In this document: one piece after another, positions 1-5,796 of the stretch | Numbering within the stretch: the stretch's first letter is position 1 | How the letters are laid out: the number at the start of each line of letters is the position of its first letter | Assembly (NCBI GenBank): GCA_005878685.1 | Contig: VBLN01000094.1 | Location: 1-6,478, forward strand | Length of the DNA stretch: 6,478 bases | Source of the DNA: Deltaproteobacteria bacterium | GTDB lineage: Bacteria > Desulfobacterota > Binatia > UBA9968 | Direction of reading: 5' to 3' | The notes under the pieces: generated by a model | Told to the model about the DNA's origin: nothing | The model's input: only the letters and a program-made list of their open reading frames with translations | The model's database searches: none | Position numbers and translations under genes: made by a program

Positions 1-531
1 AGCCTCTTTGACCTTGGGATTTTCGGGCAGACTATCCAAAAAATCGATTCCTCCTCGGGTTGCTTCAGTCGCCATTTTAGTCCACAGGCGCGGCGGATTA
101 GCCTCACGGCGGCTTAAGTTGGAGATCCCTTGCTGAACGGCTTGCGGAGTTTTCGCCAAACGGCTCATGATGTTTCCGATGATATCGTTGGTCGGCTTTA
201 CTGTCAGAATGTAGACTGCCGATATTGGGAGGTAGATTTCCGGACACCTGAGACGGTAGTCTTCTTTATTGAACTCGTAATTCTCAATGGTGAGCCGTCC
301 TTCCATGAGGGCATAGTCGACGACCTCATCTCTGCTCAGGCCCTTGACCGATACCTGCCGGAGCTGCTTCAGCGATTCTTGGACAAATGCCTTTTCTTTG
401 CTGTAGATCTCGTCGCTATAATCGTTCAACAAGTGATCGTAGCCTTCGATCCCGTAGTGAATGGCCTCGGTTGGATGAAGCTCAAAGTATTTTTTGAAGA
501 AATCCGTGCAGAATTCGGCAAAGGAGGGCAT
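1..531 (-). CDS. DUF885 family protein, N-terminal 177 residues (runs off left edge)
   Basis: An open frame starts at the ATG at 531-529 and stays open to base 1, so only the N-terminus is visible. The opening 'FFKKYFELHPTEAIHYGIEG' followed by 'YD' (residues 11-32) matches the usual start of DUF885 proteins, in which a helical segment reads 'yf.lhPt.at..Gi..yD'. Further matches are 'LSRDEVVDYALMEGRL' (65-80), the 'PEIYLPISAVYIL' stretch (97-109) and 'PPRLW..MA.E..RGGIDFL' (146-165). DUF885 proteins are mostly uncharacterised and predicted to be M32-like metallopeptidases. The catalytic HExxH-type region would lie beyond the edge and cannot be checked. There is no signal peptide. The ATG lies 6 bases after the TAG of the preceding gene, in the same frame and without a strong Shine-Dalgarno, which suggests translational coupling. 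It is the last visible gene of the minus-strand operon. I am fairly sure of the family and have no basis for a substrate. Confidence 0.8.
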   Translation of the reverse strand, partial: MPSFAEFCTDFFKKYFELHPTEAIHYGIEGYDHLLNDYSDEIYSKEKAFVQESLKQLRQVSVKGLSRDEVVDYALMEGRLTIENYEFNKEDYRLRCPEIYLPISAVYILTVKPTNDIIGNIMSRLAKTPQAVQQGISNLSRREANPPRLWTKMATEATRGGIDFLDSLPENPKVKEA

Positions 532-537
532 TGCGCT

Positions 538-1485
538 CTAGTTCCCGACGGGGGCAAACAGGTCGCTCGGTTTCGGATGGTGAGGAATATAGCCCTGATC
601 TTCGGCGTATTGGAGAAACTTCTCAAGGACAACCTGGTTTTGAGGCGTTAAGCCATGCTGGAAAGGATCTTTGCCAAAAGCCTCTTCTTCCTCTTCGATA
701 ACAAGAACAGCGCTTGGGAGGGCCAAACGCTTGGGATATTCGTAGGCCTTGCGGCAGGCCTTTTCCGCTTCAACAAAAGCATTGACCAGGCTGTTGACGA
801 TCCACGGATGCTCGGCAACCAAAGATTCCCGCAGCACCACAGTGTGCGTGATGGGAAAGATCTTTGTCTTGCGGAAATATTCTGTAATTTCGGTTCTGCA
901 ATCTTCAAAGACACGGCGGATGCGCGGATCTCCGGCTGTGAAAGACGGCGGGACATTAGGCGCGATCAGTGCGTCGATCTCGCCTTTAAGCAAAAGGGAT
1001 TCTACACTCTGTTCTTGAACTGTAAGTCTCACTTCCTTTGGCAGTTGAAATCCGGCGCCTTCCGGCTCGGAAGTAACCCAGAACATCTCTTCAGAACGCA
1101 CGCCGTAAAATTCCTTTAGAATCCCCCTGGCCCATAGGCCGACAGTGAGCCGGTACTGATCTATCCCCACCCTCTTAGCTTTTAATTCTTCAGGGGCACC
1201 AATGTTCGAGGCGGGTGAGCAAAAGACATAAGGATGAATGAACATCCTCATCGGAAAAACCGGAAGGGGGACGACTGATTCTCCTCGACACTTGGCCATC
1301 ACATACCAGGAAAGCTACATCTCCGCGATATCGAATTCCTCGTAGACTGGCCTAAGACAGGCCTCGCCCGGCACGGCAGGCCGAGGAATGAACCTGATAG
1401 CCTCGGCAGTGACATCGCCGGAAAGAATCGGGCGCGTCCGGTGATAGTCCGCCAGCATCAAGGTCAACTCTAAGTCGTGCGCCAC
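538..1485 (-). pseudogene. 4,5-dihydroxyphthalate decarboxylase-like (Pht5-type) protein, interrupted by in-frame TAG
   Basis: The frame from GTG 1485 to TAG 540-538 would encode 315 residues, a normal length for this family. The family has a type 2 periplasmic-binding fold and is often annotated as ABC substrate-binding. The N-terminus reads 'LELTLMLADYHRTRPILSG' (5-23) and then 'VYEEFDIAEM' (47-56). Codon 57 is TAG (1317-1315). Reading continues with 'LSWYVMAKCRGES', then 'VVPLPVFPMRMF', 'KAKRVGIDQYRLTVGLWARG', 'GEIDALIAP', 'FPITHTVVLRESL', 'EHPWIVNSLVNAF' and the terminal 'LFAPVGN'. Relatives have 'EMSLSSY' here, so the TAG replaces a Ser codon, most simply TCG to TAG. A restart at GTG 1302 or ATG 1299 would give about 254 residues lacking the first part of the N-lobe. 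The Shine-Dalgarno AAGGAG (1505-1500) lies inside the end of the upstream gene, 14 bases before the GTG. The rest of the frame is undamaged, so this is either a very recent nonsense mutation or a sequence error. There is no signal peptide. Confidence 0.75.
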
Positions 1486-1494
1486 AATGTTTTC

Positions 1495-2442
1495 TTAGAC
1501 TCCTTCTTGTCTTAGCGGTTTTGGCCTAGGGCTTTTGCCGCGTAACTTCGCCTCCGCCTCTATTCTGGCGGCGATGATGAGGGCCTCGATATCTTCTTTG
1601 GTAATCGATACCGAGTAGAGGTCGGAAAAATGCTCGACCACTTTCCGGATCGTTCCCGGATCGCCGAAGGTGCCTTTTCTCACAGCGGCTGCGATGACCT
1701 TTTCTTTATCGGTCTTAAGCAGCTCCATGCTCCGCTTCAGACCTCGCAGCAACGCGGTCGCACCCTCAGGGTCGGCTTCCGTCTTGCGCCGGCTCGAGAG
1801 AATCACTACGAACGGGAATCGCGGCATGACCTGTCCAATGTCAAAGAGGACGGGAAAGCCTTTCCGCTCCAGCTCCAATTTTTCCATGAAAGAGAAAGGG
1901 GAAGCCTGAATCCTTCCCGCCTCGAGCGCCTGGGCTCGGGCGGGGCTGTTGCCGACGCCGTAGAGAATTTTGTAGTCTCGGTCGCGCACGAGCCCTTTTT
2001 TTGCCAGCCCCTCGACCGACGCGAATTCAGCAATCCCGCCGGCTCCAGTGACGCCGACAACCTTGCCCTTGAGATCATTGAGAGTCGTTACGCCTTTGGC
2101 ACCGATGAGAGTGTAGTCGATGTATGGCTGGCATCCGCTGACAATAGTCAGCGGTGCACCTTGAGCGATGGCGCGTACGGCCGGGACTCCCGCCACGAGC
2201 GTGTAGTCCACATCTCCGCCGATCAAAGCGGCGATGGCCGTCGGTCCGCCTGTGATGAAGACGGGTTTAACCTCCAGTCCCTCGGCGGCGAAGAAGCCCA
2301 GGTCCATGCCGACGATTAGCGGCAGAGTGCTGGTCAAGGTCGGGGTTTGATAGGCGAAGGTTATAGATTTCGCCTCAAGCGCCTCACGCGCAAAGGCGAC
2401 AATGAGTAGAGCGAGAAGGCAGCCGGCAAGAATGTTGTTCAC
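1495..2442 (-). CDS. ABC transporter substrate-binding protein, NMT1/TauA/SsuA type (binding protein 2)
   Basis: A 315-residue exported solute-binding protein of the NitT/TauT-like group, a type 2 periplasmic-binding fold. The N-terminus is a Sec signal peptide: a short polar start, hydrophobic 'LAGCLLALLIVAFA' (5-18) and likely cleavage near 'ALEA|KS' (24/25). The mature protein begins 'ITFAYQTPTLTSTLPLIVGMD'-like with the family hallmark 'LGFFAAEGLEV' (48-58). It continues with 'TGGPTAIAALIGGDVDYTL' (64-82) and 'LNDLKGKVVGVTG' (121-133). Start: the GTG at 2442-2440 is preceded by AAGGAG (2454-2449) with 6-base spacing. The nearby ATG at 2446 is out of frame. It lies 30 bases after the aldolase-like gene and 9 bases before the next gene. 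The ligand cannot be read from sequence; nitrate, sulfonate, pyrimidine precursors and aromatic carboxylates are all handled by this family. No permease or ATPase is near. Confidence 0.88.
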   Translation of the reverse strand: MNNILAGCLLALLIVAFAREALEAKSITFAYQTPTLTSTLPLIVGMDLGFFAAEGLEVKPVFITGGPTAIAALIGGDVDYTLVAGVPAVRAIAQGAPLTIVSGCQPYIDYTLIGAKGVTTLNDLKGKVVGVTGAGGIAEFASVEGLAKKGLVRDRDYKILYGVGNSPARAQALEAGRIQASPFSFMEKLELERKGFPVLFDIGQVMPRFPFVVILSSRRKTEADPEGATALLRGLKRSMELLKTDKEKVIAAAVRKGTFGDPGTIRKVVEHFSDLYSVSITKEDIEALIIAARIEAEAKLRGKSPRPKPLRQEGV

Positions 2443-2472
2443 TCATCTCTCCTTCGGCTGAACGGGATGCTG

Positions 2473-3399
2473 CTATGCCAGCGGAGCCAGGCCGGCGGCT
2501 GCGACTGCTTGGCGGATCCCTTCGATTTGCTCGGGCCGCAGCGGCTGGAATGGCGGCCGCACCACGGAGCGAGGGAAACGTCCGCGTGCCGTCAGCGCTT
2601 CTTTCTCTACGACCCAGTGCTGCATGAGCGGCTGCTTGTGATAGATCGCGTCCGAAAGCGGCCTGATCTTGTTGAACAGTTTGGTCGCTTCTGCCATCTG
2701 GCCGGAGTGGGCAAGCTCGAAGAGCTTGGTGATGAATTCGGGCGCGACATTCGAGAAGGAGCTGACCGCACCGTCCGATGTCGCAAAGCGGATCAAGAAG
2801 AGGCTTCCGTGGGCGACGAGGAAATTAATCTTCCGCGGAAAATTCTGGAACTCGACCCAGGCCGGCTCGTACTCGAATGAAGAATCCTTGATCGCGACCA
2901 CCTGCGGGACCTTCTCCGCGATCTTGAGCAGGACTTCGACCGAATACATCAGGCCGGTCTTGGCGCCGTAGCGGAAGACAATCATCGGCAGATCGACCGC
3001 CGCAGCCAGCTCCTCAAAGCAGGGCACGATGAGATCCGGACGATCGACCGCGCCGAAAGCAAAATGGGGTATCGGCATCACTAACAGTCCATCCGCGCCG
3101 GCGGCTTTTGCGTCGCGCGCGCACTCGATCAGCTCGCGCGTGCTGAGCCCGGTGCAGCCGACGACCATCGGCAGATGGCTCGGAGTTTCGGCGCGCGCGA
3201 TCTCGGCGACGCGGATTCTCTCCTTCGGAGTCAGCGACTCAAGCTCGCCCGCGTGGCCGCTGATGACGAGGCCGCCGATGTCGAAAGTCATTAGCCACCG
3301 CAGGTGATTGCGGTTGGCTTCTTCGTCGATGTTGTAGTCGGGGAACATCGGCAGGTTCGCCGCAGGCAAAACTTTTTTAAACTCTTTGAATCTTGGCAT
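2473..3399 (-). CDS. Dihydrodipicolinate synthase/N-acetylneuraminate lyase (DapA/NanA) superfamily protein
   Basis: A 308-residue protein of the class I aldolase TIM-barrel family. Visible landmarks are 'DEEANRNHLRWLM' (25-37), 'GLVISGHAGELESLTPKER' (43-61, the equivalent of the GTTGE..L..EE motif), 'VVGCTGLSTRELIE' (79-92), 'GADGLLVMPI' (101-110) and 'VVAIKDSS' (167-174) with the Schiff-base lysine at K171. The family condenses or cleaves pyruvate-type 2-keto acids with an aldehyde. This copy is unlikely to be the lysine-biosynthesis DapA. The two Thr of GTTGE are His49-Ala50, the usual PYY loop reads 'MPIPHF', and the YNVPSRTG segment is 'FRYGAKTG' (142-149), leaving the catalytic Tyr uncertain. 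Such divergent paralogues are common in catabolic clusters. The ATG at 3399 has GGAGG five bases upstream. It lies 15 bases after binding protein 1, probably in one operon. Substrate unknown. Confidence 0.87.
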   Translation of the reverse strand: MPRFKEFKKVLPAANLPMFPDYNIDEEANRNHLRWLMTFDIGGLVISGHAGELESLTPKERIRVAEIARAETPSHLPMVVGCTGLSTRELIECARDAKAAGADGLLVMPIPHFAFGAVDRPDLIVPCFEELAAAVDLPMIVFRYGAKTGLMYSVEVLLKIAEKVPQVVAIKDSSFEYEPAWVEFQNFPRKINFLVAHGSLFLIRFATSDGAVSSFSNVAPEFITKLFELAHSGQMAEATKLFNKIRPLSDAIYHKQPLMQHWVVEKEALTARGRFPRSVVRPPFQPLRPEQIEGIRQAVAAAGLAPLA

Positions 3400-3414
3400 G
3401 GTGTCCTCCGTGAC

Positions 3415-4398
3415 TTACTTGTTGAGACTCTCTAAAAATTGCTCCTGCTTCAGACGATCGACGATCGAACTGTCGACGAATTCTTTAGGGTCGCGCCGGG
3501 TGAACTCGGAATTTTCAGCAGCCAAATTTTCCAGAATGAGTCGCATTCCCTCAGTGGTCGGGTAGGGGAGATCGGGAAACAAAGGAACATTAAAGTCGTA
3601 TTCCACAGTGGCAAGACGAGGATCGTCGACTCTCATGTATTTCGCGATGATGCGCTCGCTCTCAGCCCGGTTGTGCTTCATAAACCAGATCGCCTCGGTG
3701 ACGGCCTTGACGTAGCGGTAAGCGATCTCCCGATTGGCGTCGAGCCAGGACTCGTTGACGACGACGGAGGTCCAAGGAAACGGTATTCCCATCTGCTTGG
3801 CCGTGGCAAGAATTTTCAGCCCTTGAGTTCTGGCCTGGTCGCTGGCTGCCGCTCCCAAAAAGGTGTACTGGATCTTGCCGATTTTCAAGGCTGCGAGCCT
3901 GTTGGCGTCAGCTCCGAGCTGCAACATTTTGAGGTCCGTCTCGACGCTGAGGCCGTTGGCGCGGAAAAGATACCGGAGCCCCTGATGCGTCGAGGAGCCG
4001 AAGCGGGAGATCCCGCCTATTTTTCCCTTCAAGTCCGAAATCGACTTGATATCTGGATGGGTCACTAAATTGCTCGCGAGGACGGTTAAGGGATTCGCGA
4101 TAGTCAGGAGCTTGGGTCCGCGCAGGCGCGCCTCTAGAGCCGCTGGGCCGCCAGCAGCGAACTGGACGGTTGTACCCACCAGGGCCTGAACGTTTAAGGA
4201 GCCACTGCTGATGTAAAGGAGGTCCACGTCGAGTCCGTACTTGGCGTAAAAACCGCGCGTCTGAGCAACCCACAGGGGCGATTGGCTGGCATTGGGTGCC
4301 GCGTAGGAAGCGCGGATACGCGCAGCGGCGAGCGGTCGAGTGGGGAGAGAGACCGTTAACAGAAGAGCAAAGGACAGCAGTGCGGACGGGTAAGTCAA
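3415..4398 (-). CDS. ABC transporter substrate-binding protein, NMT1/TauA type (binding protein 1)
   Basis: An exported NitT/TauT-like solute-binding protein, first gene of the minus-strand operon. It has a clear Sec signal peptide: hydrophobic 'ALLSFALLLTVSL' and a likely cleavage at 'PLAAA|RIRA'. Family landmarks follow: 'APNASQSPLWVAQTRGFYAK' and 'YGLDVDLLYISSGS', then 'VQALVGTTVQFAAGGPAAL', and 'ISDLKGKIGGISRFGSSTHQ' at the hinge region. The C-terminal lobe has 'IAYRYVKAVTEAIWFMKHN'. Start choice: two in-frame TTG codons, at 4404 and 4398, are the candidates. GAAGAGG (4411-4405) abuts the first but lies 6 bases before the second, so 4398 is preferred (327 residues; 329 from 4404). An upstream ATG at 4434-4432 is out of frame. 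It is a paralogue of the binding protein at 1495-2442 but clearly diverged. No partner permease is visible. The ligand is unknown; the fold and export assignment are firm. Confidence 0.87.
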   Translation of the reverse strand: MTYPSALLSFALLLTVSLPTRPLAAARIRASYAAPNASQSPLWVAQTRGFYAKYGLDVDLLYISSGSLNVQALVGTTVQFAAGGPAALEARLRGPKLLTIANPLTVLASNLVTHPDIKSISDLKGKIGGISRFGSSTHQGLRYLFRANGLSVETDLKMLQLGADANRLAALKIGKIQYTFLGAAASDQARTQGLKILATAKQMGIPFPWTSVVVNESWLDANREIAYRYVKAVTEAIWFMKHNRAESERIIAKYMRVDDPRLATVEYDFNVPLFPDLPYPTTEGMRLILENLAAENSEFTRRDPKEFVDSSIVDRLKQEQFLESLNK

Positions 4399-4404
4399 TC
4401 GCAA

Positions 4405-4411
4405 CCTCTTC
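4405..4411 (-). promoter_or_regulatory. Shine-Dalgarno site that decides the TTG start of binding protein 1
   Basis: On the minus strand GAAGAGG (4411-4405) touches the first TTG (4404) with no spacer and stands 6 bases before the second TTG (4398). Normal spacing therefore favours the second TTG. Confidence 0.5.
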
Positions 4412-4414
4412 GCT

Positions 4415-4444
4415 TGAATACTGCGGAAGTCATCTGAGAGTCAA
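4415..4444 (-). promoter_or_regulatory. Weak sigma-70-like promoter candidate for the minus-strand operon
   Basis: TTGACT (4444-4439), an 18-base spacer and TATTCA (4420-4415) resemble -35 and -10 boxes. The -10 box matches the consensus at only about half its positions. The implied transcript would start about ten bases before the TTG start, inside the Shine-Dalgarno region. It lies in the only gap that can hold the operon promoter, but the call is tentative. Confidence 0.25.
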
Positions 4445-4459
4445 GCTTCGCGACAGAGG

Positions 4460-4488
4460 TTGTACTGAAGGGGGCAGTGTTTTATAAG
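4460..4488 (+). promoter_or_regulatory. Sigma-70-like promoter candidate for the EVE/methyltransferase/selenoprotein operon
   Basis: TTGTAC (4460-4465), a 17-base spacer and TATAAG (4483-4488, five of six consensus bases) precede the EVE gene in the divergent gap. The predicted start would fall near 4495, giving a very short leader that begins within the Shine-Dalgarno AAGGAGG (4494-4500). The true promoter may therefore lie elsewhere in the gap. The TTATAA core at 4482-4487 is palindromic and could also serve the opposite strand. I see no operator-like inverted repeat or intrinsic terminator in this gap. Confidence 0.3.
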
Positions 4489-4507
4489 GCGACAAGGAGG
4501 TAATGGT

Positions 4508-4918
4508 ATGGCAAACCGTTGGCTTTTCAAGACGGAGCCCAGCGCATATTCATTTCAGCAACTGGAAAAGGATAGACGCACAGTATGGGACGGGGTAAAA
4601 AACAATCTCGCCTTGAAGCATCTCTCTCAAGTCAAGAAAGGCGATCGCGTGCTGATCTATCATACCGGCGACGAGAAGGCAGCCGTGGGCATCGCTCAAG
4701 CCTTGAGCCCGGCCTATCCGGATCCGGCGAAAAAAGATCCCAAGCTGCTCGTGGTCGAGATCGAGCCGGAGAAAGCGCTGCCTAGACCGGTGACGCTCGC
4801 GGAGATGAAGGCCAATGCGAAATTAAAGGGCTTCGACCTGGTGCGGCTGCCGCGCCTCTCGGTGATGCCGGTCAGTGACGAGCAATGGACGATCATCGAG
4901 GAGATGGCGACGAAATGA
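4508..4918 (+). CDS. EVE domain-containing protein (PUA-like, thymocyte nuclear protein 1 family)
   Basis: A 136-residue single-domain protein, essentially one complete EVE domain. Characteristic features are 'WLFKTEPSAYSFQQL' (5-19), 'TVWDGVKNNLALKHL' (25-39), 'KKGDRVLIYHTGDEKAAVGI' (43-62), 'AYPDP' (69-73), 'LPRPVTLAEMKAN' (91-103) and 'LVRLPRLSVMPVSDEQW' (111-127). EVE belongs to the PUA/YTH-like superfamily, whose members use an aromatic pocket to bind modified bases in nucleic acid. The bacterial single-domain forms have no settled role. It would act in the cytoplasm, since there is no signal peptide. The start is an ATG with AAGGAGG 7 bases upstream; an ATG at 4503 is out of frame. Its TGA overlaps the ATG of the methyltransferase (ATGA), so the two are translationally coupled. 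It is first in the plus-strand unit. The family call is firm; a functional link with the methyltransferase is inference. Confidence 0.93.
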   Translation: MANRWLFKTEPSAYSFQQLEKDRRTVWDGVKNNLALKHLSQVKKGDRVLIYHTGDEKAAVGIAQALSPAYPDPAKKDPKLLVVEIEPEKALPRPVTLAEMKANAKLKGFDLVRLPRLSVMPVSDEQWTIIEEMATK

Positions 4919-5796
4919 CGGCAGAGCACAAACACCCCCACGAGCACGGTCACGGCGATCGTCACGATCACGACCACGAACACGGTCACAAACACGACCA
5001 CGTTCATAAGACTCGCTTCCACGATCCTCAACATGCCGCGGAGTTTGACCGCCGGACCTCTGACATCCGAGCCGATTTGGCGGAGAAGTTAGCCGACATG
5101 CTCTCGCTGAAAGGCGACGAACAAATTCTTGACGTGGCGACAGGCACCGGTCGCGTGGCTCGGCCGGTGGCGAAGCGTCTAAAGACCGGCCGCATAGTAG
5201 GAGTCGACCAGGCTCTGGCGATGCTCGATGTCGGCCACCATCATGAAGATCCGATACGGGCATACAGCCAAAGCGCGGGCGAGGCCGATGCGCTGCCCTT
5301 CAAGTCGAATTCTTTCGACCGCGCATTTGTCTCTTTCAGCCTGCACCACTTCGGCAACCCGGCTGGCGTCGTTCATGAGGTGCTCCGTGTGTTGAAGAAT
5401 GGCGGAAAATTCGTGGTTCTAGATCCGATCGTCAAGGAGGCGCGGGACTCCGTTGACGTCGCTCTCGAGACAAAGATCAATCAGGTCTTTCGCCGCACGC
5501 ACGGCGACAATTTTCGCTTTCATACGGCGAGCAGCATTCAGCGTCTTTTGATGAAGGTCGGCTACCGGATCGCCCGCGGCACCGTCGTTACCTATCCGTT
5601 CGAGCAGGACGGCATGGATGGCATTCCCACGGGCGCCCACTGGCTCGAAGTCGCCGAGGAGTTGGAAGTGGAAGCACCCCAACTGGCTCAGCGCCTGAGG
5701 GAAAATTATTTTACCTGGCACAAACATGGCGACGCCGTGCGCGTGAAAGGAGGCTTCTCTTACGCTAGAGAGCATAGAAAGGAGCGACCACATTGA
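4915..5796 (+). CDS. SAM-dependent class I methyltransferase with histidine-rich N-terminal tract
   Basis: A 293-residue protein from the ATG that overlaps the EVE stop codon. GAGGAG lies 11 bases upstream. An in-frame ATG at 4885 would add ten residues but overlap more deeply. Residues 5-31 hold 13 His in an almost regular His-x pattern with Gly, Asp, Glu and Lys between, a probable metal-binding tail. A Methyltransf_11/UbiE-like Rossmann domain follows: motif I 'ILDVATGTGRVARPVAKRL' (71-89), post-I acidic 'IVGVDQALAMLD' (94-105), motif II 'SFDRAFVSFSLHHF' (133-146) and motif III 'EVLRVLKNGGKFVVLDP' (155-171). The C-terminus (about 172-293) is a substrate-selecting cap I cannot assign. The protein has no cysteine, which argues against an arsenite methyltransferase of the ArsM type. 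Its TGA overlaps the TTG of the small CMD-like gene. Substrate unknown; UbiE-like quinone or small-molecule methylation is possible. Confidence 0.88.
   Translation: MTAEHKHPHEHGHGDRHDHDHEHGHKHDHVHKTRFHDPQHAAEFDRRTSDIRADLAEKLADMLSLKGDEQILDVATGTGRVARPVAKRLKTGRIVGVDQALAMLDVGHHHEDPIRAYSQSAGEADALPFKSNSFDRAFVSFSLHHFGNPAGVVHEVLRVLKNGGKFVVLDPIVKEARDSVDVALETKINQVFRRTHGDNFRFHTASSIQRLLMKVGYRIARGTVVTYPFEQDGMDGIPTGAHWLEVAEELEVEAPQLAQRLRENYFTWHKHGDAVRVKGGFSYAREHRKERPH
4927..5007 (+). repeat. Degenerate 6-base repeat encoding an alternating His tract
   Basis: CAC or CAT codons recur at nearly every second codon, giving an imperfect hexamer array (CAC-GAN, CAC-GGN, CAC-AAA) that encodes 13 His within 27 residues. 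Its rhythm breaks once, around Gly14-Asp15-Arg16. It is part of the methyltransferase gene, not a separate element. The low-complexity hexamers make the tract prone to in-frame length change. Confidence 0.8.
5778..5784 (+). promoter_or_regulatory. Strong Shine-Dalgarno for the TTG-started CMD-like selenoprotein
   Basis: AAAGGAG ends 8 bases before the TTG at 5793, which itself overlaps the methyltransferase stop (TTGA). This well-placed site is the main evidence that translation really starts at this TTG and that the short gene is expressed. Confidence 0.7.

Noticed and set aside
130..651. A 173-codon plus-strand open frame across the left end
   Set aside because: It is antisense to the DUF885 start and the Pht5-like 3' end, both of which match known families; its own product resembles nothing recognisable.
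1315..1317. Pyrrolysine or amber suppression at the internal TAG
   Set aside because: The site is a conserved Ser of a non-methylamine family. TAG also ends this gene, the aldolase-like gene and the CMD-like gene as an ordinary stop, and no Pyl machinery is visible.
1630..2319. A 229-codon plus-strand open frame
   Set aside because: It lies antisense inside binding protein 2, whose signal peptide and family motifs are clear; this is a shadow of biased codon use.
3439..4068. A 209-codon plus-strand open frame
   Set aside because: It is antisense to binding protein 1 with no family signature or convincing ribosome site.
4927..5007. CRISPR or tandem-repeat array
   Set aside because: The periodicity is six bases, in frame and degenerate; it is explained fully by the alternating His codons.
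4915..5796. Arsenite methyltransferase (ArsM) identity for the methyltransferase
   Set aside because: ArsM needs conserved cysteines for arsenic binding, and this protein contains none.
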